This document shows positions 16,691 through 26,566 of a stretch of DNA of 64,000 nt, in pieces. The notes beneath the pieces were generated by a model that worked only from the letters and a program-made list of their open reading frames with translations, searched no databases and was not told the origin of the DNA. A program made the translations under genes and the position numbers. Positions within the stretch are counted from its first letter, which is position 1, and every line of letters begins with the position of its first letter. Where the stretch lies: assembly GCA_964625575.1 (NCBI GenBank), contig CAZVBQ010000013.1:27313-91312 (forward strand). Reading direction: 5' to 3'. The DNA is from UTCHB3 sp964625575 (GTDB lineage: Bacteria > Bacteroidota > Ignavibacteria > Ignavibacteriales > Ignavibacteriaceae).

Positions 16691-16752
16691 TTCAGCCTTC
16701 ATCCCTCAGCCTTGAAACTTCACCCTTCACCCCTCACCCTTCACACTTCCGC
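16691..16752. repeat. degenerate TTCACCC heptamer run
   Basis: Imperfect 7-base units close to TTCACCC/CTCACCC run up to the stop codon of hldD, and the last codons of hldD continue the pattern. Confidence 0.55.
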
Positions 16753-17730
16753 TCACACTTCACCCAGAAATTTCCCCGGCAGAAGATAATTCTTAACATA
16801 GTCAGTCACACCTTCTTCAAGCGAGTGAAGGGGTTGGTTGTACCCGGTGGCCCTGATCTTTGTGAGGTCGGCCTGGGTGAAATACTGGTATTTCGGCGCG
16901 AGATAATCAGGCATGTCGATGTATTCGATATCCGGTTTAAGATCCATCGCCGCGAAGATCGCGTTAACCAGGTCGTTCCAGGTGCGGGCTTTACCTTGGC
17001 CCAGATTGAAAAGTCCGTTGTGCTCGGGGTTTCTCACAAGATGGAGCGTCATGTTCACGGCATCTTTAACATATACGAAATCCCGCATCTGTTCACCATC
17101 CTTGTAATCAGGATGCAATGATTTGAACAGCGTCACCTTTCCGGTATCCTTTATCTGCCCGTAGGCCTTGTGAACGACACTTCGCATGTCACCTTTGTGA
17201 CCTTCATTAGGACCGTAAACATTAAAATATTTAACACCCGCTATCTTTTTCAGATTTCCGGTAAGATATGCCCACTGATCGAACCTGTTTTTCGAATATC
17301 CGTACATGTTCAGCGGTTTTATTTTCAGGCAGTTCTCATCAGCATCTTCAAAACCCATTTCACCGTCACCGTAAGTGGCGGCCGATGAGGCATACACAAA
17401 GCGCGCGTCTTTCATAAGTGAATATTCGGCAAGCACTTTGGTGTAACGGTAGTTGTTCTCCATCAGGTGACCGGCATCCCGCTCGGTGGTTGAAGAATTG
17501 GCGCCCATGTGTATCACCGCTTCAAGGTTACCGAAGTGCTGCCTGTCTTCAATTTTCTCAAGAAATTCTTTTTTATCGATAAAATCAGTATATTTAAGAT
17601 TTACAAGGTTTTTCCATTTCTCATCGGTGCCGAGGGAATCAACTATCAGAATATCGGTAATGCCTTCACGATTCAACTGCCACACGATCGCGCTTCCGAT
17701 AAAACCGGCAGCGCCTGTAACTATATACAT
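16753..17730 (-). CDS. hldD: ADP-glyceromanno-heptose 6-epimerase
   Basis: A 325-residue short-chain dehydrogenase-type epimerase that turns ADP-D-glycero-manno-heptose into the L-glycero form for lipopolysaccharide inner core. TGAAGFIG (5-12) binds NADP; S116 in ASSAATYG with Y143 and K147 in MYGYSKN form the catalytic set. NVYGPNEGHKGDMRSVVHK and the R/Q-rich DYKDGEQMRDFVYVKD are typical of HldD. It is divergent from metH and is not linked here to other heptose genes. Confidence 0.95.
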   Translation of the reverse strand: MYIVTGAAGFIGSAIVWQLNREGITDILIVDSLGTDEKWKNLVNLKYTDFIDKKEFLEKIEDRQHFGNLEAVIHMGANSSTTERDAGHLMENNYRYTKVLAEYSLMKDARFVYASSAATYGDGEMGFEDADENCLKIKPLNMYGYSKNRFDQWAYLTGNLKKIAGVKYFNVYGPNEGHKGDMRSVVHKAYGQIKDTGKVTLFKSLHPDYKDGEQMRDFVYVKDAVNMTLHLVRNPEHNGLFNLGQGKARTWNDLVNAIFAAMDLKPDIEYIDMPDYLAPKYQYFTQADLTKIRATGYNQPLHSLEEGVTDYVKNYLLPGKFLGEV

Positions 17731-17745
17731 CAGATTCCTGTTAAC

Positions 17746-17777
17746 TTTGTTATTTGTTTGGGGAAAAATTAAATTTG
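17746..17777 (+). promoter_or_regulatory. putative Bacteroidota-type promoter of metH
   Basis: TTTG at 17746-17749 followed after 20 bases by TAAATTTG at 17770-17777 fits the TTTG-N19/20-TAnnTTTG consensus of Bacteroidota housekeeping promoters. It lies about 70 bases before the metH ATG. No B12 box or SAM riboswitch motif was seen in the leader. Confidence 0.45.
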
Positions 17778-17846
17778 TAATCCTATTTTAACCAAATGGC
17801 AAAAAAAAATCAAATATTTTACTAACGACCACGAAATTAGCGAACG

Positions 17847-20800
17847 ATGAACGATACTAAAGCGACCTTGGAAAAACTTTTACGGGACCGGATACTTGTA
17901 CTTGACGGCGCGATGGGAACTATGATCCAGCGTCATAATCTTACCGAAGAGGACTTCAGAAGTGACAGGTTCAAAGACCACCCCTCTGATCTGAAAGGGA
18001 ACAACGACCTCCTCTCGATCACCCGGCCCGATGTGATAAAAGGTATCCACCGTCAGTATCTTGAGGCGGGCGCTGACATTGTAGAAACCAACACGTTTTC
18101 AAGCACCAGCCTTGCGCAGGCTGACTACCACCTCGAAAGTCTGGTATATGAACTGAACTACGAGTCAGCGAGGATCGCAAAGGAAGTGACGGCAGAGTTC
18201 AACACTCCGGGCAACAATCGCCCTCGCTTTGTTGCCGGAGCGCTCGGACCCACAAACAAATCGCTTTCCCTTTCCCCCGATGTGAATGATCCCGGCTTCA
18301 GAGCCGTGACCTTCACTGAGGTTGCCGACGCGTACGCTGAACAGCTTCGTGGTCTGATCGATGGCGGCTCCGACATAATTCTTATTGAGACAATTTTCGA
18401 CACACTTAACGCCAAAGCCGCGATCTACGCCGTAAACGAAGTGTTCCGTGAGAAAAATGTATCTCTCCCGGTGATGATATCAGGAACCATCGTTGATCTT
18501 AGCGGAAGGAACCTCTCCGGCCAAACGGCGGAAGCATTCCTGATCTCGGTCAGTCATACTCCTAATCTCGTGAGTGTTGGACTTAATTGCGCTCTCGGTG
18601 CCTCTCAAATGAGACCTTTCCTTAAAGATATCGCCGATAAATGCCCCGTTTTCGTGAGCGTTTACCCCAACGCGGGGCTCCCGAATGAGTTCGGAGGTTA
18701 CGATGAAACCCCGAAAATGATGGCGGATGTACTTGAGGAATATGCCGGCGAGAACATGGTTAATATCGTGGGCGGATGCTGCGGCACAACCCCGGATCAT
18801 ATTAAAATGATAGCTGACATCGTAGGAAAGCTCACACCAAGGGTTCCGCCGACACCTCCCCGCTACTTAAGATTAAGCGGGCTTGAGCCGCTCGTTGTGA
18901 GACCCGAAACCAATTTCGTAAATATAGGCGAGAGAACAAATGTTGCCGGTTCCAAGAAGTTTGCAAGACTTATAATGTCAGGCAACTACGAGGAGGCCCT
19001 TTCAATCGCGAGAAATCAGGTTGAAGGGGGCGCTCAGGTACTCGATGTGAACATGGATGAAGGTATGCTTGACTCCGTGGCAGCGATGACAAAATTCCTC
19101 AACCTGCTGGGTGCCGAGCCCGATATCGCCAAACTTCCGATCATGATCGACTCATCAAAGTGGGAGGTGCTTGAAGCCGGCTTGAAGTGCCTTCAGGGAA
19201 AATCGATTGTAAACTCGATCAGCATGAAAGAGGGCGAGGAAGTATTTAAAGATCACGCCCGCAAGGTTCTTCAGTATGGCGCGGCGGTTGTTGTTATGGC
19301 TTTCGATGAAACCGGACAGGCTGATACCCTGGAAAGGAGAATCGAGATATGCAGTCGCGCTTACAAAATTCTTACTGAAGAAGTTGGATTCCCCCCGGAG
19401 GATATCATTTTCGATCCGAACATCCTCACGGTTGCCACCGGTATGGAAGAACACAATAACTACAGCGTCGACTATATTGAGGCAACAAACTGGATAAAGG
19501 AGAACCTACCGTACGCCAAGGTAAGCGGCGGCGTATCGAACGTCTCCTTCTCTTTCCGTGGTAACGATGTGGTGCGCGAGGCAATGCACTCCGCCTTCCT
19601 TTACCATGCGATCAAGGCAGGCATGGATATGGGTATCGTGAACGCGGGTCAGCTCGCAGTTTATGAGGATATCGACAAGGAATTACTCATCCTCGTTGAG
19701 GATGTGCTGCTGAACAGACGCCCCGACGCCACCGAGAGGCTTATAACTTTTGCTGAAAATGTAAAAAGCAAAGACAAGGCAGAAGTAAAAACCGAAAGCT
19801 GGCGCGAAACTTCAGTGGAAGAACGACTGAAATACTCCCTTCTTAAGGGGATTGTTGACTACATTGAAGAAGACACTGAAGAAGCCAGGTTAAAATACCC
19901 CGCTCCTATTAACGTGATCGAGGGCCCGCTGATGGACGGCATGAACCTCGTTGGTGATCTCTTCGGTGCCGGTAAAATGTTCTTGCCGCAAGTGGTGAAA
20001 TCCGCCAGGGTGATGAAGAAATCGGTTGCCGTGCTTATTCCTTACATCGAAGAAGAAAAACTGAAATCCGCTGATGCCGCTCAGAGCGCGGGGAAAATAC
20101 TTCTCGCCACTGTAAAAGGTGACGTGCACGATATCGGTAAAAATATTGTCGGCGTGGTTCTCGGTTGCAACAATTTTGATGTTATCGATCTTGGCGTGAT
20201 GGTTCCAACTGAAAAAATTCTTGATACCGCCATCAAAGAAAACGTTGATGTGATCGGTTTAAGCGGACTTATCACCCCGTCACTCGACGAAATGGTAAGC
20301 GTTGCCAAAGAGATGGAACGGAGAAAGATGAACATCCCCCTTCTTATCGGCGGAGCCACCACTTCAAGGGTGCACACTGCTGTTAAGATCGCGCCCAATT
20401 ATTCCGCTCCTGTGGTTCACGTGCTTGACGCTTCAAGAAGTGTTCCCGTCGCCGCGAAATTAGTGAGCAATGAGGCAAGAGGTGAATTTGCCGCTTCGAT
20501 ACGCGAAGAGTACAATAAACTTCGTGAAGATCACCGTAAAAAGCAGGATATGAAAGAATTTATATCAATTGCCGACGCGAGGAAGAACAGATTCAACCCC
20601 GGCTGGGATGATTACACCCCTCCGGTGCCTCACAAAACAGGCGTTTTCGAGTTTATTGATGTACCGCTTGAGAAACTCCGTGAGTATATCGACTGGACTC
20701 CATTCTTCCAGGCTTGGGAGATGAAAGGTAAATATCCCGACATTTTCGAGACAGCCAAGTACGGCACCGAAGCAAAGAAACTTTTTGTCGATGCTAATCA

Positions 20801-21548
20801 ACTCCTCGATAAAATCGTGAACGAGAAACTCCTTAAAGCCAATGGTATCGCGGGTATCTTCCCGGCCAACACCGTAAATCATGATGACGTGGAGGTTTAC
20901 ACTGGCGAAGACAGGCATGGCGTTTTGTCAGGGTTCCACTTCCTGAGACAACAGGCAATTAAGGCAAGTGGACTTCCAAATCTCTGCCTCGCCGATTTTA
21001 TCGCGCCAAAGGAGACGGGTAAGAAGGATTATATCGGTTTCTTCGCGGTAACCGCCGGAATCGGTGTGGATGAACTCGTTAAACAGTTCGAAGCCGATCA
21101 CGATGATTACTCGGCTATCATGGTTAAAGCACTCGCCGACCGTTTTGCTGAAGCATTCGCCGAGTATTTACACGAAGTGGTGAGAAAAGATCTTTGGGGT
21201 TACGCGTCTGAAGAGAAACTGACCAATGATGAGTTGATCGGTGAGAAATACTCCGGAATCAGACCGGCACCCGGTTACCCCGGTTGCCCTGATCACTCGG
21301 AGAAGATCACCCTTTTTGAACTGCTCGGTGTTTCTGAAAAAACAGGTATCCGCCTCACTGAGAATCTGGCGATGTACCCCACTGCGGCAGTTTGTGGCAT
21401 CTATTTCTCACATCCCGACTCGAAATATTTCACGACCGGTAAACTGAACAAAGATCAGATACTTGACTATCACAGAAGAAAAGGGATGAGTCTCGACGAG
21501 ATCGAGAGGTGGCTCCGGCCGGTTCTTAACTACGACGAAGGCGATTAG
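17847..21548 (+). CDS. metH: cobalamin-dependent methionine synthase
   Basis: A 1233-residue four-module enzyme that moves the methyl group of 5-methyltetrahydrofolate to homocysteine through methylcobalamin. The homocysteine domain (about 1-325) has zinc cysteines C248 (GLNCALG) and C311-C312 (GGCCGTTP). The pterin domain (about 355-620) starts at NFVNIGERTNVAGS. The B12 domain (about 650-890) has GDVHDIGKN with H761 as the lower cobalt ligand. The reactivation domain (about 920-1220) has RPAPGYPGCPDH. All modules are complete, so the protein looks functional and implies the cell imports or makes cobalamin. Confidence 0.97.
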   Translation: MNDTKATLEKLLRDRILVLDGAMGTMIQRHNLTEEDFRSDRFKDHPSDLKGNNDLLSITRPDVIKGIHRQYLEAGADIVETNTFSSTSLAQADYHLESLVYELNYESARIAKEVTAEFNTPGNNRPRFVAGALGPTNKSLSLSPDVNDPGFRAVTFTEVADAYAEQLRGLIDGGSDIILIETIFDTLNAKAAIYAVNEVFREKNVSLPVMISGTIVDLSGRNLSGQTAEAFLISVSHTPNLVSVGLNCALGASQMRPFLKDIADKCPVFVSVYPNAGLPNEFGGYDETPKMMADVLEEYAGENMVNIVGGCCGTTPDHIKMIADIVGKLTPRVPPTPPRYLRLSGLEPLVVRPETNFVNIGERTNVAGSKKFARLIMSGNYEEALSIARNQVEGGAQVLDVNMDEGMLDSVAAMTKFLNLLGAEPDIAKLPIMIDSSKWEVLEAGLKCLQGKSIVNSISMKEGEEVFKDHARKVLQYGAAVVVMAFDETGQADTLERRIEICSRAYKILTEEVGFPPEDIIFDPNILTVATGMEEHNNYSVDYIEATNWIKENLPYAKVSGGVSNVSFSFRGNDVVREAMHSAFLYHAIKAGMDMGIVNAGQLAVYEDIDKELLILVEDVLLNRRPDATERLITFAENVKSKDKAEVKTESWRETSVEERLKYSLLKGIVDYIEEDTEEARLKYPAPINVIEGPLMDGMNLVGDLFGAGKMFLPQVVKSARVMKKSVAVLIPYIEEEKLKSADAAQSAGKILLATVKGDVHDIGKNIVGVVLGCNNFDVIDLGVMVPTEKILDTAIKENVDVIGLSGLITPSLDEMVSVAKEMERRKMNIPLLIGGATTSRVHTAVKIAPNYSAPVVHVLDASRSVPVAAKLVSNEARGEFAASIREEYNKLREDHRKKQDMKEFISIADARKNRFNPGWDDYTPPVPHKTGVFEFIDVPLEKLREYIDWTPFFQAWEMKGKYPDIFETAKYGTEAKKLFVDANQLLDKIVNEKLLKANGIAGIFPANTVNHDDVEVYTGEDRHGVLSGFHFLRQQAIKASGLPNLCLADFIAPKETGKKDYIGFFAVTAGIGVDELVKQFEADHDDYSAIMVKALADRFAEAFAEYLHEVVRKDLWGYASEEKLTNDELIGEKYSGIRPAPGYPGCPDHSEKITLFELLGVSEKTGIRLTENLAMYPTAAVCGIYFSHPDSKYFTTGKLNKDQILDYHRRKGMSLDEIERWLRPVLNYDEGD

Positions 21549-21562
21549 TTAGTCTGTTTTTC

Positions 21563-21596
21563 GACGGTAAATTGGTCCCCGGATCAGTTTACCGTC
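21563..21596. terminator. hairpin between convergent metH and the response-regulator gene
   Basis: GACGGTAAA (21563-21571) pairs with TTTACCGTC (21588-21596), with a 16-base loop. The right arm contains the last codons of the minus-strand gene. There is a T-run on the plus side only before the stem, so function as a terminator is moderate. Confidence 0.4.
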
Positions 21597-22774
21597 ATTA
21601 CTATCAGCGAAATATCATCCGCCTCGGGGTCGTTTTCATAATAATCTTTCATCTTCACCCTGATCGCGAAGTGAAGAGCCTCTTTATCCAGCATCTTGTT
21701 CGCTTCAAGCCATAACACGATCTTCTCGGTTACCTTCCCATCGCCCGTATCGAAGCACTCACAGAATCCGTCTGAATAGATGAACACCCTGTCACCCGGG
21801 TTTAACACGACGATGGCCTTTTCGTACTCAGAGTGATTGAACATTCCTATTGGAATGCTGCTAAGATCGATAACTTCGGCTATTCCCGTTTCCCTTAGGA
21901 TGATCACGGGAGGGTGACCACCAAGGCTTAACTCCATCTCGCGGGTGTGCCTGTTGTATTTTCCGTAGACCATGGTGAAGTATTGCACCACTTCGAAACT
22001 CATCTCGAAAGAGCTGTTCAATTTCGAAAGGACATGATCGGGAGATGTGTTCATGTATCTTTCATCCTCTTGCGACCACGTTTTGAGAACGCCTCTCGAG
22101 TCACCCTGACTCGCGTCGAGGAATTTGCTCAGTGTGAATGAGAGCATTGCTGAGGAAACGCCGTGCCCGGAGACATCAAGCAGATAAAAACCGACGTTAT
22201 CGTCATCGAGTCTGAAGTAGTTGAATATGTCACCCGCCACAAAAAGGGAAGGAACGAAGATCGAGTCGAATGAAAGATCGAATATCTCAAGTTTCTCTTT
22301 CGGAAGGAGGCTTTTCTGGAGTTCGGCTGCCGCCTTCAGGTCTTTTTCCAACCGCTCGTTGTATTTCTGCAATTTATGATTTTTCTCGGCGAGGTCTTCC
22401 TGTAGCCGGATTATCCTTTCACCCGCCCTGATCCGGACGTTGAGCTCTTGATTATTGAACGGCTTTGTGATGAAATCATCGGCTCCCGCTTCCATCCCCT
22501 CTATCAGCTCGTTCTTTTCATTCTTCGCGGTAAGGAGGATGATATAGATATACCTGCCGAGCTCTTCACTTCTGATCTTCTTGCAGAGCTCGATACCCGT
22601 CATGACAGGCATTTCCCAGTCACTTATTATAAGTGATATTCCGGGATTCGCCTTGAGCGCCTCCCAGGCTTCATCGCCGTCTTCCGTTGTGGTTACATTA
22701 TGACCAAGTTTCCTGATGATCGATTTTAGTATCAGTCTCGTTTCGAGCAGGTCGTCAGCTATCAGTATATCCAT
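21584..22774 (-). CDS. response regulator with PP2C-type serine phosphatase output (RsbU/SpoIIE-like)
   Basis: A 396-residue protein. The receiver domain (1-120) has acidic D7/D8, phosphoacceptor D52 in ISDWEMPVMTG and K104 in FITKPF. A coiled coil (about 120-160) links it to a PP2C-like phosphatase domain (about 170-396) with FVAGDIFNYFRLDDDNVGFY, DVSGHGVSSAM and VFIYSDGFCECFD, which carry the metal-binding aspartates. Such proteins dephosphorylate anti-sigma antagonists when phosphorylated. It follows the hybrid kinase gene by 22 bases and is its likely partner. No anti-sigma antagonist gene is nearby. Confidence 0.93.
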   Translation of the reverse strand: MDILIADDLLETRLILKSIIRKLGHNVTTTEDGDEAWEALKANPGISLIISDWEMPVMTGIELCKKIRSEELGRYIYIILLTAKNEKNELIEGMEAGADDFITKPFNNQELNVRIRAGERIIRLQEDLAEKNHKLQKYNERLEKDLKAAAELQKSLLPKEKLEIFDLSFDSIFVPSLFVAGDIFNYFRLDDDNVGFYLLDVSGHGVSSAMLSFTLSKFLDASQGDSRGVLKTWSQEDERYMNTSPDHVLSKLNSSFEMSFEVVQYFTMVYGKYNRHTREMELSLGGHPPVIILRETGIAEVIDLSSIPIGMFNHSEYEKAIVVLNPGDRVFIYSDGFCECFDTGDGKVTEKIVLWLEANKMLDKEALHFAIRVKMKDYYENDPEADDISLIVMTVN

Positions 22775-22796
22775 TTTATTTCCGGAGTATCAATAA

Positions 22797-25721
22797 TTAT
22801 TCGCCAAAATGTCTTCTTAATTCATCAAGGGCTTCTGTACAGTAGTACTGAAGTGTTTCGATGAGCCCGGGTATCTTGCCGTCGGGGTCAAAATCCTGGG
22901 CATGTTTTTCAAGCTGAGGCACCACACCGTCAAGCTCGTGAATACCGACGTAAGAAAGGGTTGGTTTGAACTTGTGAGCCACTTTTTTCATCTCTTCCCA
23001 GTTTTTCTCTTCATAAAGAATTGCCAGTTTCTCAAGCACGGGAGGGGTGTTCTCATAAAACAGCCTCAGCATCTCGTCAACCAGTTCTGAATCACCGCCA
23101 GTGAGCTCATCAAGGTAGTCGAGCCTGATATATTTGAAGTGTCCCTGTTCTCCTTTTACCGCCGGGCGCGCGGTTGCGGCACTGCCTTCCCGCTCCCCTT
23201 CAGGAGTTATGTTGCCCGCAAGTTTTAATATTTTTTTGTAAAGTTCCTGCGGTTTTACAGGTTTACTTATGTAATCATTCATTCCGCATTCATAGATCCT
23301 GTCGCGTGACTCGATCATCGCTGAAGCTGTGAAAGCGAGAACCGGTACGTCTCTTTTCGGAAATTCAAAATTTTTCCTGATATGAAGGGATGTTTCGAAG
23401 CCATCCATCACGGGCATCGAAAGATCCATAAGAATCAGATCGAAGTTCTCACTCTCAAGTATCTCAAGGGCATGTTTTCCATTGTGCGCTATTTTGTAGG
23501 TGCATCCCCAAAGTTTCAGTATGTTGGTTGCAACAAGCTGATTCATCTCGTTGTCTTCAACTATCAAAATGTTGAGACCGTGGAGATCCTTGTATGTATA
23601 GCCTGTCTCATAGATCAAATCACTGCCGAGAATCAGGTCGTCCCTGTCGGAGTATCTGAAAGGCATCTCAACCGTGAAAACGGAGCCTTTACCTTCGGTG
23701 CTCGTAACCTTGATCTTCCCTCCTTGTCTTTCAACAAGACTCTTCACTATCGCGAGCCCAAGGCCTGTCCCCTTTTTAACCCTCGCCTTTTTACTTTTTA
23801 CCTGAGCGAAGGAAGCGAATATTTTTTCAAGATGGTCGGCAGGAATACCGATACCTGTATCAGAAACGTCAATCTTCAGCTTTATCCTGTCGCCATCATC
23901 ACCGCTGACACTTATATATACGTCCACTTCCCCTTCCTCTGTAAACTTGACAGCGTTGGAAACAAGATTCAGAAGTATCTGCCCGAACCTGACCTGGTCG
24001 CCTTTTACCCAAAATGGTACATTTTCGCCAAATTCAGTGTTTATTTTTATCCCTTTTTCCTGAGCAGAATACCTGACCGACTCAATAACATGGTTTACCG
24101 ATTCGATCACAGAGAAATCGTCGATCACGAACTCAAGTTTGTCCGCCTCGATCTTTGAGAAGTCGAGGATGTCATTTATTATCACCAGGAGGTTGTCGGT
24201 TGAATACCTTATCGCGTTGAGAAACTTTACCTGTTCATCCGTCGGGTTGAGTTCAAGCAGAAGATGTGTAAAACCAAGAACCGCGTTCATCGGTGTGCGT
24301 ATCTCATGGCTGATATGGGCGAGGAACTGCTCTTTGGCTTTGGTTGACTGTTCAGCGGCTTCCCTTGCTTTTTCAAGGTCGGCAAGCCTGTTCTTCCTTT
24401 CGGTTATATTACTCACGGCCACCGAGTAATAGACCTCGTTGCTGAACTCCATTTTCGAGATGTTCAGTTCAACGGGGAACCGTGTGCCGTCTTTCCTTAT
24501 TCCCGTCTGTTCAATGGTTTGCCCGATCAGTTCGGAGTACATCGCTTCAAGATCATTATCCCAAATCGCGGGGTCGAACATCCGCTCTTTAAACAGAACC
24601 TGAAAATCCTCCCTGATGAGGGCATCTTTCGAATAGCCCCACAGTTTTCGAACCTCTTCGTTGATTATCATTATCCTGTTGTGGTTGTCGATGAGGATGA
24701 TGCCATCCGCCACGGTTTCTATCACTGTCTCAAACAGCTTTCTTGACCTCTCAAGTGACTCAGCGGAGAGTTTACGCGAAGTGATGTCCCTGTATGACCA
24801 AAGGTGCCCTTTGTACTCACCTTCGATAAAGAGGGGGATGTAGTCCCGTTCCAAAAATCTGCCGTCAACAAGCCCCAGCTCATCATTTTTAGAGATTTCC
24901 TTGAGTCTAAGAAGTTCTTCTATCCGGGCAACAAAACCATCAGAATCGGTGAACAAGTGTTTTATATCTTCGGCAGTGTCACTACAGTCGACACCTGCGA
25001 GTTGAGCCGGTTCAACGGGTATGGAAAAAAGATCGCAGAACATTTTGTTAACCGCCACTATCCTTCTTTCCTCATTCTCAACGAGCACACCGGCGTTAAG
25101 ATTAAGCAGAAGGGCCTCAAGCGTGGTCGAGTACTTCCTGAAGTTTTCGGCTGCTGCCTCTTGTTGCTTTGCCAGTGTTATACGGTGATAGTTGAGCGAC
25201 ATGATCCTGGTGAGGAATGATGCCTCTAACTTAAAGCTATCATTAAAGAAATTGGGCTTCTCGCTCACATAACCGACACATCCAAAGCATTCATCCTGAT
25301 GAAGCAGAGGGAAATACATCCGTGACTTTACCTGAAAAGATCTCTTGCTGTCAACCACAACCGAAGAAAGTTCATCTCCCCCGTCTTGTACAACTAATTC
25401 TTTTTTATTCCGCATCACCCAGCCGGGGTGGCGCTCCATCGCGGTTTCTTCCGCTTCAATTCTTTCTGCTTCACTGAATCCTCCGGCATGGATAAGTTTC
25501 AGCCGCCCGTCCGATGGGTCGAGTACGTAAAGCGCGTTGTGTATAACTCCGGTTAAATGACCGGTGTAGAAATCGAAAGCGGCGGCAAATTCTTCAATTG
25601 TACGCGCGCCGGAGAAAAGAAGTGTGGTTTCTTCGAGAAGTTTTAATCTTCTGTTCATGGGGTCCCGGGGGTCAGGAAAAATGGCATCACCAAAAAGGTG
25701 ATCGTAAAGTTCATTAAACAA
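22797..25721 (-). CDS. hybrid sensor histidine kinase (GAF-PAS-PAS-HisKA-HATPase-REC-HPt)
   Basis: A 974-residue cytosolic phosphorelay protein without membrane helices. In order it has a GAF-like sensor (about 25-180), PAS (about 195-315), PAS (about 325-445), HisKA with H472 (AHISHEIRTPMNAV), HATPase with N589 and GIGIP and GLGLAI boxes, a receiver with D766 (ILMDLSMPVMDG), and an HPt domain with H916 (VAHKFKPTLSYVG). All relay residues are present, so phosphate could pass H472 to D766 to H916 and on to the response regulator/phosphatase encoded 22 bases downstream. The signal is not visible. Confidence 0.94.
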   Translation of the reverse strand: MFNELYDHLFGDAIFPDPRDPMNRRLKLLEETTLLFSGARTIEEFAAAFDFYTGHLTGVIHNALYVLDPSDGRLKLIHAGGFSEAERIEAEETAMERHPGWVMRNKKELVVQDGGDELSSVVVDSKRSFQVKSRMYFPLLHQDECFGCVGYVSEKPNFFNDSFKLEASFLTRIMSLNYHRITLAKQQEAAAENFRKYSTTLEALLLNLNAGVLVENEERRIVAVNKMFCDLFSIPVEPAQLAGVDCSDTAEDIKHLFTDSDGFVARIEELLRLKEISKNDELGLVDGRFLERDYIPLFIEGEYKGHLWSYRDITSRKLSAESLERSRKLFETVIETVADGIILIDNHNRIMIINEEVRKLWGYSKDALIREDFQVLFKERMFDPAIWDNDLEAMYSELIGQTIEQTGIRKDGTRFPVELNISKMEFSNEVYYSVAVSNITERKNRLADLEKAREAAEQSTKAKEQFLAHISHEIRTPMNAVLGFTHLLLELNPTDEQVKFLNAIRYSTDNLLVIINDILDFSKIEADKLEFVIDDFSVIESVNHVIESVRYSAQEKGIKINTEFGENVPFWVKGDQVRFGQILLNLVSNAVKFTEEGEVDVYISVSGDDGDRIKLKIDVSDTGIGIPADHLEKIFASFAQVKSKKARVKKGTGLGLAIVKSLVERQGGKIKVTSTEGKGSVFTVEMPFRYSDRDDLILGSDLIYETGYTYKDLHGLNILIVEDNEMNQLVATNILKLWGCTYKIAHNGKHALEILESENFDLILMDLSMPVMDGFETSLHIRKNFEFPKRDVPVLAFTASAMIESRDRIYECGMNDYISKPVKPQELYKKILKLAGNITPEGEREGSAATARPAVKGEQGHFKYIRLDYLDELTGGDSELVDEMLRLFYENTPPVLEKLAILYEEKNWEEMKKVAHKFKPTLSYVGIHELDGVVPQLEKHAQDFDPDGKIPGLIETLQYYCTEALDELRRHFGE

Positions 25722-25787
25722 ATTGTTCTATTGAATGCACAATTTAATTATTTTTGCGCAAAAACTTTCAAGAAAACATAATTTAAA

Positions 25788-26351
25788 TTGAATACCGCCC
25801 GGTTCATCCTGCTGCTGCTGCTGCTTGCTCCCCTTCATAAATCCCCCGCGCAGACACGGGAGGATATCAGGCAGGTTACGTCTGTTTATAATGAGATATC
25901 AGCCATTGTAAACAAAGGGAAATTCGAAGACCTTGGGCGATTCATCTATCCGGGTACGGGGGTTATTGAGATAATCGATCCAGATGGTATCCCCTACCCG
26001 ATCCTCCACCCTGACGCCGGATTGGCGAAGCTTCAGGGTCTGTTCATTTCAGCCCCCGTTAAGACCCCCGAGGAAGCATCACTTCCCGAATTTGACTGTA
26101 ACATCGGGATGTGGACACGTACCGGTACCTTCATCTCCGGAGTTAAAGGATACCCCCTGCTCGAGGCGATTCTGCCCGGCGCGGAGGAAGTTTCATACAT
26201 CGACAAGAGACTGCTGGGGACGCTAAATTTTCTTAAGAATGAGATCACAGTGGTAGTTATGACAACCGACGAATCGGTACTCGGTTTTTACAAAAAAGAG
26301 GGTGTTTGGTGGCTCGGGGTTGTGGATAATTCTTTTAATTGCGTGGAATAA
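25788..26351 (+). CDS. secreted hypothetical protein
   Basis: I do not recognise this 187-residue protein. It has a clear signal peptide (FILLLLLLAPLHKSPAQ), so it is exported, and the mature part is mixed alpha/beta with a G-x-WW-x-G motif near the end (EGVWWLGVVDNSFNCVE). That is reminiscent of SnoaL/NTF2-like secreted domains, but weakly. The start is a TTG at 25788; no ATG upstream fits. It is divergent from the hybrid kinase gene by 66 bases, so the two may share a control region. Confidence 0.6.
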   Translation: MNTARFILLLLLLAPLHKSPAQTREDIRQVTSVYNEISAIVNKGKFEDLGRFIYPGTGVIEIIDPDGIPYPILHPDAGLAKLQGLFISAPVKTPEEASLPEFDCNIGMWTRTGTFISGVKGYPLLEAILPGAEEVSYIDKRLLGTLNFLKNEITVVVMTTDESVLGFYKKEGVWWLGVVDNSFNCVE

Positions 26352-26566
26352 TTTTTTTTCATCATTTTGAACTATTTTTTTGAGCGGTAAACTAAAATTT
26401 GTTTGCATAATGATTGATTTTTAGTAATTTGCCTGCCGGTTTTGGAAAACTTGTCAGCTACATTTTTAATCGTTTCCTAAACCGGAATCCAAATTATCCT
26501 GCTATCGGCATCAGAATCGTTTTTAAATCAATATATATTCACTCACACAGCACAAGAGAGGTTTCC

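Noticed and set aside
16232..16702. Met/Lys/Thr-rich and Arg/His-rich long frames on other phases of the acidic gene
   Set aside because: They are mirror effects of the GAY-rich codons; they have no ribosome site and run over the terminator.
17731..17846. Cobalamin or SAM riboswitch before metH
   Set aside because: The leader is short and A/T-rich with no B12 box or paired motif.
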